Source: Pseudomonas fluorescens (GTDB taxonomy: Bacteria > Pseudomonadota > Gammaproteobacteria > Pseudomonadales > Pseudomonadaceae). Taken from it: a DNA stretch of 64,000 nucleotides. This document shows, piece by piece, positions 38,037 through 46,767 of this stretch. Location of the stretch: NCBI RefSeq assembly GCF_005938625.1, contig NZ_VCNJ01000017.1:62001-126000 (forward strand). Reading direction: 5' to 3'. The position numbers and the translations under genes were made by a program. The notes below the pieces were generated by a model that saw nothing but the letters and a program-made list of their open reading frames with translations, did no database searches and was not told the DNA's origin. Every line of letters begins with the position of its first letter. The first letter of the stretch is position 1.

Positions 38037-38657
38037 TCAGTCGTGATCTTCAAGGTACTGCAGGGCCATGCGTTCGGTGGCGACCTTAACCGGCGGCAGC
38101 AAATGCGGCGCCACCAGCATCATGATCTGATAAACCACCAGCCTCACTTCCCCCTCACGATCCAGAATCCGCTGATAATCCAGCGAAAACAGCAGCGTCA
38201 TGGTGATCTGCTCCACCAGTTGCCCCAACGCCTGCGTATCACTGACCAACTGACCCGCAGCCTTCAACCGTGCCAACAGCGATGCCAGCGTACGCTTCAA
38301 CGCATTGAGCAGATGACGAATGCCTTTGGCCAGCTTCGGCAAGCGTCCGGCCAAGTTCGACAGGTCCTGAAACAGGAACCGATACTGCGCCAACCGCTCG
38401 ACAATCAAGTGCAAAAACAGCCAGTAGTCCTCCGGCGCCAGTTCCACATCCGCCGGCGGATCGAGCAATGGCGCCAGTTCATTCTGAAAGCGTTCGAACA
38501 AGCCAAGAATCAGCGGTTCCTTGCCGTGGAAGTGGTAGTAGAGGTTGCCCGGGCTGATCCCCATTTCGTTGGCCACCTCCATGGTGGAAACGTTCGGCTC
38601 GCCCTTTTCGTTGAACAGTTGCAAAGCACATTCGAGAATCCGGTCGCGGGTTTTCAT
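38037..38657 (-). CDS. phaD: TetR-family regulator PhaD
   Basis: A 206-residue TetR regulator with an N-terminal helix-turn-helix (STMEVANEMGISPGNLYYHF, about residues 24-43). In P. putida PhaD activates the phaC1 and phaI promoters in response to CoA-type PHA intermediates; I infer the same here. It is the last gene of phaC1-phaZ-phaC2-phaD, 30 bases after phaC2. Confidence 0.94.
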   Translation of the reverse strand: MKTRDRILECALQLFNEKGEPNVSTMEVANEMGISPGNLYYHFHGKEPLILGLFERFQNELAPLLDPPADVELAPEDYWLFLHLIVERLAQYRFLFQDLSNLAGRLPKLAKGIRHLLNALKRTLASLLARLKAAGQLVSDTQALGQLVEQITMTLLFSLDYQRILDREGEVRLVVYQIMMLVAPHLLPPVKVATERMALQYLEDHD

Positions 38658-38687
38658 CCAGTCTTCTTAGAAAAGTTCGGTTAAGCG

Positions 38688-40370
38688 TCAGCGCACACGC
38701 ACGTAAGTACCGGGCGCCGCCTCCATCGGTGGATAGTTTGGGTTGCCGAGAGTGAACGAGGTTTCGTGCTGCGCCCCGGAACGCTGTTGAATCCATTCCA
38801 GCCACTGCGGCCACCAACTGCCGTCGACGTGTTTGCCGTCGTAGTACCAGGCACGCGGGTCGCTGCTCATCTTGGCGTTCTCGACGTAGGCGGCTTTCGG
38901 GTTGCTCGGCGGGTTGAGAATACTCTGCACATGGCCGCTGTTGGACAGCACGAAACGTCGCTCGCCACCGAGCAGCAGGGTCGAGCGATACACCGCATCC
39001 CACGGAGTGATGTGGTCGTTCATGCCGGCAACGCTGAAGCTGTCGACGGTGACTTTCTGCAGATCGATTGGCGTGCCGCAGACTTCCAGACCACCCGGAT
39101 GGGTCAGCGGGTTGTGCTTGAAGAAGTCCAGCAGATCACCGTGAAACGCCGCAGGCAGACGGGTGTTGTCGTTGTTCCAGTAGAGGATGTCGAAGGCCGG
39201 CGGCTCTTTGCCCAACAGGTAGTTGTTGACGAAGTAGCTCCAGATCAGATCGTTGGGACGCATCCAGGCGAAGACTTTGGCCATGTCGCGACCGTCGAGC
39301 ACGCCCTTTTGATACGAGCGACGCTTGGCGGCTTCAAGGGTCTGTTCATCGGCAAACAGTGTGGCCGAAGTTTCGATTTCACTGTCGAGCAGGCTGACCA
39401 GATAGGTCGCGCTGGAAATCCGCCGCAGTTGTCGTTTGGCCTGCAAATGCCCTTGCAGGGCGGCGATGGTCAGGCCGCCAGCGCAAGCGCCCATCAGATT
39501 GACCTCGCGGGCGCCAGTGATCGCCCGGCAGATGTTCATCGCCTCTTCCACCGCTTCGACATACGTCGAAAGGCCCCATTCGCGATGGCGCACATCGGGG
39601 TTGCGCCAACTGATCATGAAGGTCTGCAAACCGTTTTTCAGCGCGTACTGAACGAAGCTGTTGTGCGGGCTCAGATCGAAAATGTAGTACTTGTTGATTT
39701 GCGGCGGCACCACCAACAGCGGCTTGGCGTACTGCTTTTCGCTCATCGGCTTGTACTGGATCAGCTCAAGCATTTCGTTTCGAAACACCACCGATCCGGT
39801 CGTGGTGGCGACGGTCTTGCCGACCTCGAAAGCCTGTTTGGTCACCTGGCGCGGCAGGCCATCGTTGTGCAGCAAGTCATCGAACAAATGGCTGAGGCCA
39901 CGCACCAGACTGTGACCGCCTGAGTTGAACAGCTCCTTGACCGCCAGCGGATTGAGCAGGGTGTTGGACGGCGCCACGGCGTCGTTGAGCAAGGTGAAGG
40001 CGAAGTGCGCCCGAGCGCGATCGTCCGGGCTCATGTTGCTTTCATCGATCCAGCTTTTGACCTGCTTCTGCCAGGCCAGATAGGCCTGCAGGCTGCGCCG
40101 GTAAAACGGGTTGAGGCTCCACGCCGGGTCAGCGAAACGGCTGTCGTTCGGATTGGTCGGGTGCAGGGTTTCACCGAGCAGGACGCGGCCCAGCTGGCCG
40201 CCGAGCTTCAAGGCGTGCTTCGCGCTGTGAATCGGATTGCGCAGGCCATGGGCGGCGACGCTGCGCAAAGTCGAGATCAAGTCCCGGCCACGCAGGCCGG
40301 TAATCGCACTTTGTGCATTGATGAACACGGCGGGGCTGGGCACTACGCCCGTCGCTGGTTTGTCGCGCAT
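38688..40370 (-). CDS. phaC2: Class II PHA synthase PhaC2
   Basis: A 560-residue synthase that polymerises medium-chain 3-hydroxyacyl-CoA. The nucleophile is Cys296 in the lipase-like box GACAGG, and the catalytic Asp/His lie in later NDHITPW and SNSGHVQS segments. It resembles PhaC1 (41508-43187) along its full length; the two flank phaZ, the usual class II arrangement. Confidence 0.95.
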   Translation of the reverse strand: MRDKPATGVVPSPAVFINAQSAITGLRGRDLISTLRSVAAHGLRNPIHSAKHALKLGGQLGRVLLGETLHPTNPNDSRFADPAWSLNPFYRRSLQAYLAWQKQVKSWIDESNMSPDDRARAHFAFTLLNDAVAPSNTLLNPLAVKELFNSGGHSLVRGLSHLFDDLLHNDGLPRQVTKQAFEVGKTVATTTGSVVFRNEMLELIQYKPMSEKQYAKPLLVVPPQINKYYIFDLSPHNSFVQYALKNGLQTFMISWRNPDVRHREWGLSTYVEAVEEAMNICRAITGAREVNLMGACAGGLTIAALQGHLQAKRQLRRISSATYLVSLLDSEIETSATLFADEQTLEAAKRRSYQKGVLDGRDMAKVFAWMRPNDLIWSYFVNNYLLGKEPPAFDILYWNNDNTRLPAAFHGDLLDFFKHNPLTHPGGLEVCGTPIDLQKVTVDSFSVAGMNDHITPWDAVYRSTLLLGGERRFVLSNSGHVQSILNPPSNPKAAYVENAKMSSDPRAWYYDGKHVDGSWWPQWLEWIQQRSGAQHETSFTLGNPNYPPMEAAPGTYVRVR

Positions 40371-40509
40371 GACTCAACACTCCTTCGTCTTCAGGCCAAA
40401 AACAAACTCACCGAACCAGAACACCATAGACGCTGTTGCGGGTTGCTGCCTGCGCGGCGTCCTGCTGCGCACTCTTTCTTAAAGCACTGCATAAAGCCTG
40501 CCGCCGGAG

Positions 40510-41364
40510 TTAACCGCCGAGCGGTGTCGGATGCGGGTGCATCACCGCGCGCTGACGTTCCTCCTGAAGGAATTTCATGATGATCGGCGCCACCGCTTCG
40601 GCGCGGGTAATCAGGAACAGATGACCGTCGTCGATGATGTGCAGTTGGGCATTGGGAATGCGCCAGGCGAGCATGCGCATGTTGATCAGGGGGATTAGCG
40701 GATCGTCGTCACCGGCCAGCACCAGGGTTGGCTGATGGATCTTGTGCAGCCAGTGAATGCTGGTCCAGCCGAGGCCGGCGAACAGTTGCCAGTAGTAACC
40801 GAGCTTGCCCGCCGAACGCACTTTCGCCGCGTGGCTGGCCGCCAGTGTCGGGTCGCGACGAAACGAGCCGCCGTAGATCAGCGGGGCGATGCGGATCACA
40901 TGGGAAGGTTGGATGTAGCGCCGCGGACTGGCCATCATCCACAGCACTTTCGGCTTGCCCGGCACCATCACCGCACCGGCAGCGGTCGCCGCCAGCACCA
41001 GTTTCTTGCAGCGTTCGGGGTAGTCGTAGGCGAATTGCTGCGCCAGTGCGCCGCCCCACGATACGCCGATGACGTTGACCTGACCGTAGTCGAGGTAATC
41101 GAGCATGCGCGAGGTCAGCTTGGCCAGCCCTGGAAAGCGATACGGACGGTTCGGTGTCGAGGAACCGCCGACACCGGGCACGTCGAAGGCGATCACTTCC
41201 AGATCCGGGTCCAGCGCCGCGACAAACGGAAACACCAGCTCCAGGTTGGCGCCGATGCCGTTGAAAATCAGCAAGGGCGTCAAGTGAGGCTTGCCGGGGC
41301 GTACCGCCGTGCGGAGGGTCTGGCCATCCAGATCGACGGTACGGAATATGAACGGTTGCGGCAT
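40510..41364 (-). CDS. phaZ: Intracellular PHA depolymerase PhaZ
   Basis: A 284-residue alpha/beta-hydrolase that mobilises medium-chain PHA granules. The nucleophile is Ser102 in GVSWGG; the aspartate and histidine are in AGDDDPLIP and IDDGHLFL. Ser102 matches the number reported for P. putida PhaZ. It lies between phaC1 and phaC2, separated from phaC1 by a family C repeat. Confidence 0.95.
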   Translation of the reverse strand: MPQPFIFRTVDLDGQTLRTAVRPGKPHLTPLLIFNGIGANLELVFPFVAALDPDLEVIAFDVPGVGGSSTPNRPYRFPGLAKLTSRMLDYLDYGQVNVIGVSWGGALAQQFAYDYPERCKKLVLAATAAGAVMVPGKPKVLWMMASPRRYIQPSHVIRIAPLIYGGSFRRDPTLAASHAAKVRSAGKLGYYWQLFAGLGWTSIHWLHKIHQPTLVLAGDDDPLIPLINMRMLAWRIPNAQLHIIDDGHLFLITRAEAVAPIIMKFLQEERQRAVMHPHPTPLGG

Positions 41365-41402
41365 GCTTCAGGCCCTGTGGATTTCAAGTACACCCGATCC
41401 CC

Positions 41403-41488
41403 TGTGTAGGAGCTGCCGAAGGCTGCGATCTTTTGATCTTGATTTTAAAAACAGAATCAAAAGATCGCAGCCTGCGGCAGCTCCTACA
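41403..41488. repeat. REP-type inverted repeat, family C copy 4
   Basis: TGTGTAGGAGCTGCCGAAGG and the inverse arm ending GCGGCAGCTCCTACA, between phaC1 and phaZ in the pha operon. Confidence 0.85.
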
Positions 41489-41507
41489 TTGGGCCGGGTG
41501 GTGTCAG

Positions 41508-43187
41508 TTACCGCTCGTGAACGTAAGTGCCCGGCGATGCTTCTCCGGCCGGATACGCCTTGTTGCCCAGTTTCAGCGGGGCCTTTTTCAGGTTGCCCGA
41601 GCGTTCGGCCTGCCACGCCTGCCAGTACAGCCACCAGGAATCAGTGTGCTTGGTCGAGTTTTCTTGCCACTCATCGGCATTAGCCGCCATTTCCTCGCCG
41701 GTCATGTAACGCGATTTCGGGTTGCCCGGCGGGTTCAGAATGCTCTGGATATGCCCGCTGCTCGACAACACGAATTCCACCTTGCCACCGAACAACTGCG
41801 CCGACTTGTAGCAGGACTTCCACGGCGTGATGTGGTCGTTGGTGCCGGCCAGCGAGAAGATGTCGGCGGTGACCTGCTTGAGGTCGATCGGTGTGCCGCA
41901 CACTTCCAGTGCATTCGGACGGATCAGTGGGTTGTTTTTGAACATCTCGATCAGGTCACCGTGGAACGCGGCGGGCAACCGTGTGGTGTCGTTGTTCCAG
42001 AACAGGATGTCGAACACCGGCGGCTCGTTGCCGAGCAGGTAGTTGTTGACCCAGTAGTTCCAGATCAGGTCATTGGGACGCATCCACGCAAAAACCTTGG
42101 CCATGTCTTTGCCTTCGAGCACGCCGGCCTGATACGAGTGGCGCTTGGCGGTCTCCAGGGTCTGCTCGTCGACGAACAGGGCGACGTCGCTGTCCAGCGT
42201 CGTGTCGAGCACGCTGACCAGCAGCGTGAGGGCATTGACCTTCTTCTCGCCGATCGCCGCGTAGTGGCCGAGCAGGGCGGTGCAGGTGATGCCGCCGGAG
42301 CAGGCGCCGAGCATGTTCACATCTTTGCTGCCGGTGATCGCGGTGACCACGTCGACGGCTTCCTTCAGCGCATCGATATACGTCGACAGGCCCCACTCGC
42401 GCTGGGCCTTGGTCGGGTTGCGCCAGCTGACGATGAACGTCTGCACGTTATTGCGCAGGCAGAAGCGCGCCAGACTCTTGTCCGGGCTCAAATCGAATAC
42501 GTAGAACTTGTTGATCTGCGGCGGCACCACCAGCAAGGGACGCTCGTGGACCTGCTCGGTGATCGGCTTGTACTGGATCAATTCCAGCACGTCGTTGCGA
42601 AACACCACCGCGCCTTCGGTCACGCCGAGACTCTTGCCGACCTCGAACGCGCCCATGTTGACCTGGCTCGGCATACCGCCGTTGTGCACCAGGTCCTTGG
42701 CCAGATGCGAGAGACCGTCGAGCAGGCTCTTGCCGCCGGTTTCGAAGAAGCGTTTCACGGCGGCCGGGTTGGCGGCAGTGTTGGTCGGGGCCATGGCTTC
42801 GGTCATCAGGTTGATGACGAAGTGGCCGCGCGCGATGTCTTTGGGCGAGAGGCTGCTGTCATCGATCCAGGAATGGAGTTCCTTGCGCCACGCCAGGTAG
42901 GTTTGCAGATAACGTTTGTAGAGCGGGTTCTGGCTCCACGCAGGATCAGCGAAGCGACGGTCATCGCCAGCCGGTTGCAGTTCGGATTTACCAAACAGCA
43001 CGTTCTTCAGTTCGAGGCCGAAATGGGTGACGTGCCTGACGCTATGGATCGGTTGTTTGATGGCCTGTTTGAGCACCATACGAGCAGAGGCCAGCAGATC
43101 CTTTCCGCGTAGCCCAACGACGGGATTAAGCCCCAAGGTGTTTTCCGAGGCTTGGTACTTCAGGTCATCGTTATTCTTGTTACTCAT
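41508..43187 (-). CDS. phaC1: Class II PHA synthase PhaC1
   Basis: A 559-residue medium-chain PHA synthase with nucleophile Cys296 in GACSGG, plus NDHITPW and SSGHIQS segments for the Asp/His pair. It is the first gene of the phaC1ZC2D run. Codons 3-6 hold an A-rich Crc/Hfq-type motif, and a sigma54-like promoter lies about 115 bases before the predicted leader end. That suggests carbon-source control of PHA synthesis. Confidence 0.96.
   Translation of the reverse strand: MSNKNNDDLKYQASENTLGLNPVVGLRGKDLLASARMVLKQAIKQPIHSVRHVTHFGLELKNVLFGKSELQPAGDDRRFADPAWSQNPLYKRYLQTYLAWRKELHSWIDDSSLSPKDIARGHFVINLMTEAMAPTNTAANPAAVKRFFETGGKSLLDGLSHLAKDLVHNGGMPSQVNMGAFEVGKSLGVTEGAVVFRNDVLELIQYKPITEQVHERPLLVVPPQINKFYVFDLSPDKSLARFCLRNNVQTFIVSWRNPTKAQREWGLSTYIDALKEAVDVVTAITGSKDVNMLGACSGGITCTALLGHYAAIGEKKVNALTLLVSVLDTTLDSDVALFVDEQTLETAKRHSYQAGVLEGKDMAKVFAWMRPNDLIWNYWVNNYLLGNEPPVFDILFWNNDTTRLPAAFHGDLIEMFKNNPLIRPNALEVCGTPIDLKQVTADIFSLAGTNDHITPWKSCYKSAQLFGGKVEFVLSSSGHIQSILNPPGNPKSRYMTGEEMAANADEWQENSTKHTDSWWLYWQAWQAERSGNLKKAPLKLGNKAYPAGEASPGTYVHER
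43171..43181 (-). promoter_or_regulatory. Crc/Hfq-type A-rich motif in the phaC1 translation start
   Basis: On the minus strand AACAAGAATAA covers codons 3-6 of phaC1 and contains two overlapping AANAANAA matches. Crc/Hfq repression of phaC1 translation is described in P. putida, where a similar motif is used. Confidence 0.65.
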
Positions 43188-43312
43188 CTACGACGCTCCA
43201 TTGTCCTGAGACGAGTACCCGGTTTTCTGCTGTGCAGTTCCACAGCCAATGCCAGGTACTACTGCTCGGGTGACCGTTAATTCTGCATAGCTGCTTTACA
43301 GTCGTAGAGCAC

Positions 43313-43328
43313 TGCAGGGAACTTGCCA
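43313..43328 (-). promoter_or_regulatory. Predicted sigma54-like promoter of phaC1
   Basis: Reading the minus strand, TGGCAAGTTCCCTGCA has the -24 GG and -12 GC with correct spacing (TGGC-N7-CTGCA). Predicted transcription start is about 43303, giving a leader near 115 bases. A sigma54 promoter was proposed before phaC1 of P. aeruginosa. The 258-base gap to the DUF971 gene otherwise shows only an AT-rich stretch at 43346-43360. Confidence 0.55.
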
Positions 43329-43445
43329 GCTCCATTGGTTACCCGAGTTTAATTTTTTTCGCAAGCGGGCCGATCCTCGGCCACACAGCGGAGCATTCAA
43401 ACAGATGAATTTAGAAAATGCCCTCTAATGAGCGCGAGGCTCGGG

Positions 43446-43817
43446 CTAGAGCATCAGCTTGACGATGGACTCGTTCGGGTCGCGGGTTTTTCCGGCAGCT
43501 TTGAGCTCGGCCAGATAATCGGCCCAGAGTGCGTCATAACGTCGCCCCAGCTCGTAGAGATAATCCCAAGTGAACAAGCCGCTGTCGTGACCGTCGTCGA
43601 AGGTCAGTTTCAGTGCGTAGTGACCGGCCGGTTCCAGTTTGCTCAGACCGACGTTGATCTTGCCGAATTGCAGGATTGGTTTGCCGTGGCCCTGGACCTC
43701 GGCGGAGGGGGAATGCACGCGCAGAAATTCGGCGGGCAGGGTGTATTCCTCGCCGGACGCGTAGGTGAGCGTCAGGGTTTTCGAGGCTTTGTGCAGTTTG
43801 ATGTCGGTAGGAATCAT
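43446..43817 (-). CDS. DUF971 (gamma-butyrobetaine hydroxylase-like N-terminal domain) protein
   Basis: A 123-residue protein consisting of a single DUF971 domain: KTLTLTYASGEEYTLPAEFLRVHSP near the start and GHDSGLFTWDYLYELG in the centre. This small domain is related to the N-terminus of gamma-butyrobetaine hydroxylase and may bind metal or act in Fe-S biology, but no function can be assigned. The ATG at 43817 is preferred because the upstream residues come from a family E repeat. It follows hslU on the same strand. Confidence 0.88.
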   Translation of the reverse strand: MIPTDIKLHKASKTLTLTYASGEEYTLPAEFLRVHSPSAEVQGHGKPILQFGKINVGLSKLEPAGHYALKLTFDDGHDSGLFTWDYLYELGRRYDALWADYLAELKAAGKTRDPNESIVKLML

Positions 43818-43827
43818 AAAAACAGCC

Positions 43828-43894
43828 TTGAGCTGCAAGCAACAAGCTGCAAGCTTAACTCAGCTTGCCGCTTGTAGCTCGGAGCTTGCCGCTT
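43828..43894. repeat. AGCTTGCAGCTTG-type repeat, family E copy 2
   Basis: TTGAGCTGCAAGCAACAAGC then GCTTGCCGCTTGTAGCTCGG, a short imperfect palindrome cluster between the DUF971 gene and hslU. Confidence 0.6.
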
Positions 43895-45231
43895 TACAGA
43901 ATATAACGGGACAGGTCTTCGTTCTGCGCCAATTCGCCGAGGTGGCTGTTAACGTATTCCGCGTCGATCAGAATCGGCTTCTCATCGTGGGTGCTGGCCA
44001 GATCGCCGGCACTGAACGACACCTCTTCAAGCAGACGCTCAAGCAGGGTGTGCAGACGACGGGCACCGATGTTCTCGGTCTTCTCGTTGACCTGCCAGGC
44101 GATCTCCGCCAGACGCTTGATGCCTTCGGGCTGGAACTGGATGTTCAGGCCTTCGGTTTTCAGCAGCGCGCAGTATTGTTCGGTGAGCGAAGCGTGCGGT
44201 TCGCTGAGGATGCGCTCGAAGTCTTCCGGGCTCAGGGCCTTGAGTTCGACGCGAATCGGCAGACGACCTTGCAGCTCCGGCACCAGATCGCTCGGCTTGC
44301 TCAGGTGGAAAGCACCGGAGGCGATGAACAGGATGTGGTCGGTTTTGACCATGCCCAGTTTGGTGTTGACGGTGCAGCCTTCGATCAGCGGCAGCAAGTC
44401 GCGCTGTACGCCTTCGCGGGAGACGTCGGCGCCGCCGACATTGCCACGCTTGGCAACTTTGTCGATTTCGTCGATGAACACGATGCCGTGCTGTTCAACC
44501 GCTTCCAGCGCTTTGGCTTTCAGCTCTTCTTCGTTGACCAGACGCCCGGCTTCTTCGTCACGCACCAGCTTCAGCGCTTCTTTGACCTTGAGCTTGCGCG
44601 ACTTCTTCTTGCCCTTGCCCATGTTGGCGAACAGCGACTGCAACTGGTTGGTCATCTCTTCCATGCCGGGCGGCGTGGCGATTTCGATGCCGGCAACCTC
44701 GGCGACTTCGATCTCGATTTCCTTGTCATCCAGCTGACCTTCGCGCAGGCGCTTGCGGAACAGCTGACGGGTGTTGGAATCGCTGCTCGGCGCTTCTTCA
44801 TTGCTGAAGCCCATGCGAGCCGGCGGCAGCAGTGCGTCGAGGATACGATCCTCGGCAGCGTCTTCGGCGCGGTGGCGCACGCGAGTCATTTCCTGCTCGC
44901 GGAGCATCTTGATCGCGGCGTCGGCCAGATCACGGATGATCGATTCGACGTCACGGCCGACGTAGCCGACTTCGGTGAACTTGGTCGCTTCGACCTTGAT
45001 GAACGGTGCGTTGGCCAGTTTTGCCAGGCGACGGGCGATCTCGGTTTTACCGACGCCGGTAGGGCCGATCATCAGGATGTTCTTCGGGGTCACTTCAACA
45101 CGCAGCTCTTCAGGCAGCTGCATGCGGCGCCAGCGGTTGCGCAGGGCAATCGCGACGGCGCGCTTGGCATCGTCCTGGCCGATGATGTGGCGGTTGAGTT
45201 CGTGGACGATTTCGCGGGGAGTCATGGACAT
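43894..45231 (-). CDS. hslU: ATP-dependent protease ATPase subunit HslU
   Basis: A 445-residue AAA+ unfoldase of the HslUV protease. Walker A is [14 protein letters not shown] (about 56-69), Walker B is [10 protein letters not shown], and the C-terminus (LSRYIL) is the tail that inserts into HslV. It follows hslV, as in most gammaproteobacteria. Confidence 0.97.
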   Translation of the reverse strand: MSMTPREIVHELNRHIIGQDDAKRAVAIALRNRWRRMQLPEELRVEVTPKNILMIGPTGVGKTEIARRLAKLANAPFIKVEATKFTEVGYVGRDVESIIRDLADAAIKMLREQEMTRVRHRAEDAAEDRILDALLPPARMGFSNEEAPSSDSNTRQLFRKRLREGQLDDKEIEIEVAEVAGIEIATPPGMEEMTNQLQSLFANMGKGKKKSRKLKVKEALKLVRDEEAGRLVNEEELKAKALEAVEQHGIVFIDEIDKVAKRGNVGGADVSREGVQRDLLPLIEGCTVNTKLGMVKTDHILFIASGAFHLSKPSDLVPELQGRLPIRVELKALSPEDFERILSEPHASLTEQYCALLKTEGLNIQFQPEGIKRLAEIAWQVNEKTENIGARRLHTLLERLLEEVSFSAGDLASTHDEKPILIDAEYVNSHLGELAQNEDLSRYIL

Positions 45232-45286
45232 AGTAGTTGGCGGTCCTCAAGCACAAACAAGCCGTGGCACGGTGGCCAAGACAGGC

Positions 45287-45817
45287 TTATTCGGCGAGAT
45301 CCTGCTCCTCAATGGTCTGAGTGTGGTTGGTGAATACACAGATGTCGCCGGCGATGCCAAGGGCGGTTTCGACGATTTCGCGGGCCGACAGGTCGGTCTT
45401 TTTCAACAGGGCGCTGGCCGCAGCCTGCGCGTAACCGCCGCCGGAACCCATGGCGATCAGGCCGTCTTCGGGTTCGACCACGTCACCGTTGCCGGTGATG
45501 ATCAGCGAGGCGTCTTTGTTGGCGACCGCGAGCATGGCTTCGAGGCGGCTCAGGGAGCGGTCGGTGCGCCATTCTTTGGCGAGTTCGACAGCGGCGCGCA
45601 CCAGGTGGCCCTGATGTTTTTCAAGCTGGCCTTCGAAACGTTCGAAGAGGGTAAAGGCGTCGGCGGTGGCACCGGCAAAACCGGCGATGACCTGGCCGTG
45701 GTACAGGCGACGGACTTTTTTCGCGTTGCCTTTCATCACGGTATTGCCGAGAGAAACCTGGCCGTCGCCGCCCATGACGACTTTGCCGTGACGGCGGACT
45801 GAAACGATGGTGGTCAA
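45287..45817 (-). CDS. hslV: ATP-dependent protease peptidase subunit HslV
   Basis: A 176-residue threonine peptidase of the HslUV complex. The mature protein begins with the catalytic Thr in [12 protein letters not shown], with GDGQVSLG and GSGGGYAQ segments of the proteasome-type fold. The start must be the TTG at 45817, directly before that Thr and about eight bases after GGAG, although the frame is open to 45865. A TTG start is uncommon but gives exactly the usual length. Confidence 0.95.
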   Translation of the reverse strand: MTTIVSVRRHGKVVMGGDGQVSLGNTVMKGNAKKVRRLYHGQVIAGFAGATADAFTLFERFEGQLEKHQGHLVRAAVELAKEWRTDRSLSRLEAMLAVANKDASLIITGNGDVVEPEDGLIAMGSGGGYAQAAASALLKKTDLSAREIVETALGIAGDICVFTNHTQTIEEQDLAE

Positions 45818-45928
45818 GGGAAGAGTCTCCACACAGCGGGGCGAAAGTGCCTTATGCCCATTCATATGGGGGTGCTGGAGAAGATTTCAACCGTAGCGCG
45901 GGAGAGGAGACGAGCGGCGTGTTGCACC

Positions 45929-46040
45929 TGATCGTTCCCACGCTCTGCGTGGGAATGTAGCCCGGGACGCTCCGCGTCCCTTAACCGCTGGGACGCAGAG
46001 CGTCCCTTGAGGCGTTCCCACGCAGAGCGTGGGAACGATC
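45929..46040. repeat. Palindromic intergenic repeat, family B copy 5
   Basis: TGATCGTTCCCACGCTCTGC to GGGAACGATC with nested GGGACGCTCCGCGTCCC, between the SPOR-protein gene and hslV. Confidence 0.85.
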
Positions 46041-46049
46041 GTCGGTGGA

Positions 46050-46766
46050 TCAGCGGCTTTGGCGTTGTTGTAACAACAGGTTACTGAAGCCGGCACCGGC
46101 CAGTTGTTTTTGCGCAGTAGTCAGCTGTTCGCGGTTGCTGAACGGGCCGACCAAAACGCGATACCAGGTTTCATCCTTCACCGTGCCGGATTCAACCGCC
46201 ACCGCCTGACCAAGCAGAATGATCTGCGCGCGGACCTTGTCGGCATCGGTTTCCTTGCGGAACGAACCCGCCTGCAGGAAGAACTTGGTCACCGGCGCCG
46301 CTTTGCTCACCGGCGGTGCTGGTGGCGGGGTAATCCCGGCCAGAGCTGCCTGAGCGCGCGCGGTGTCGATCTTCGCCGCTTCCGCCGGGGTCACTGGCGT
46401 AGTCGGGATGGCCGGCACTTGTGGCGTCGGCAAGGTCTTCTCCGGCACCGCGTCCGGCGGCACGATGACTTCCGATTCCGGCAACAGGGTGTAGAAGTCG
46501 TACTTCGGCTTCACCGGTTGCGTCGGGCTCGGCGGGGTCTTGTTGGCCTCGGCGATCTTCGACGCTTTCTGCTGTTGTGCCTGTTCGACCTTCTCACGCT
46601 TGACCGTGTCGCTGCCCTTGCCCGGCTCCAGCTTCATCAGAAACACGATGAACGCGCCGACCGTCAGGCCGATGGCCATCCACAGCCAGCCCGGAATCGG
46701 TTGCTTCGCAGGAGCTTGGTAACGGCTGGCGCCACGCTTGGGTGCAGGTTTTTTCTTGGCAGCCAA
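46050..46766 (-). CDS. SPOR-domain membrane protein (FtsN-like)
   Basis: A 238-residue protein with a short cytoplasmic Lys/Arg-rich start, one membrane helix (about 26-44, GWLWMAIGLTVGAFIVFLM), a Pro/Thr/Ala-rich periplasmic linker and a C-terminal SPOR domain (about 158-236, FLQAGSFRKETDADKVRAQI) that binds denuded septal peptidoglycan. The layout and the argS-hslVU neighbourhood suggest an FtsN-type cell-division protein. It begins two bases before the argS stop region. Confidence 0.88.
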   Translation of the reverse strand: MAAKKKPAPKRGASRYQAPAKQPIPGWLWMAIGLTVGAFIVFLMKLEPGKGSDTVKREKVEQAQQQKASKIAEANKTPPSPTQPVKPKYDFYTLLPESEVIVPPDAVPEKTLPTPQVPAIPTTPVTPAEAAKIDTARAQAALAGITPPPAPPVSKAAPVTKFFLQAGSFRKETDADKVRAQIILLGQAVAVESGTVKDETWYRVLVGPFSNREQLTTAQKQLAGAGFSNLLLQQRQSR

Positions 46767-46767
46767 C

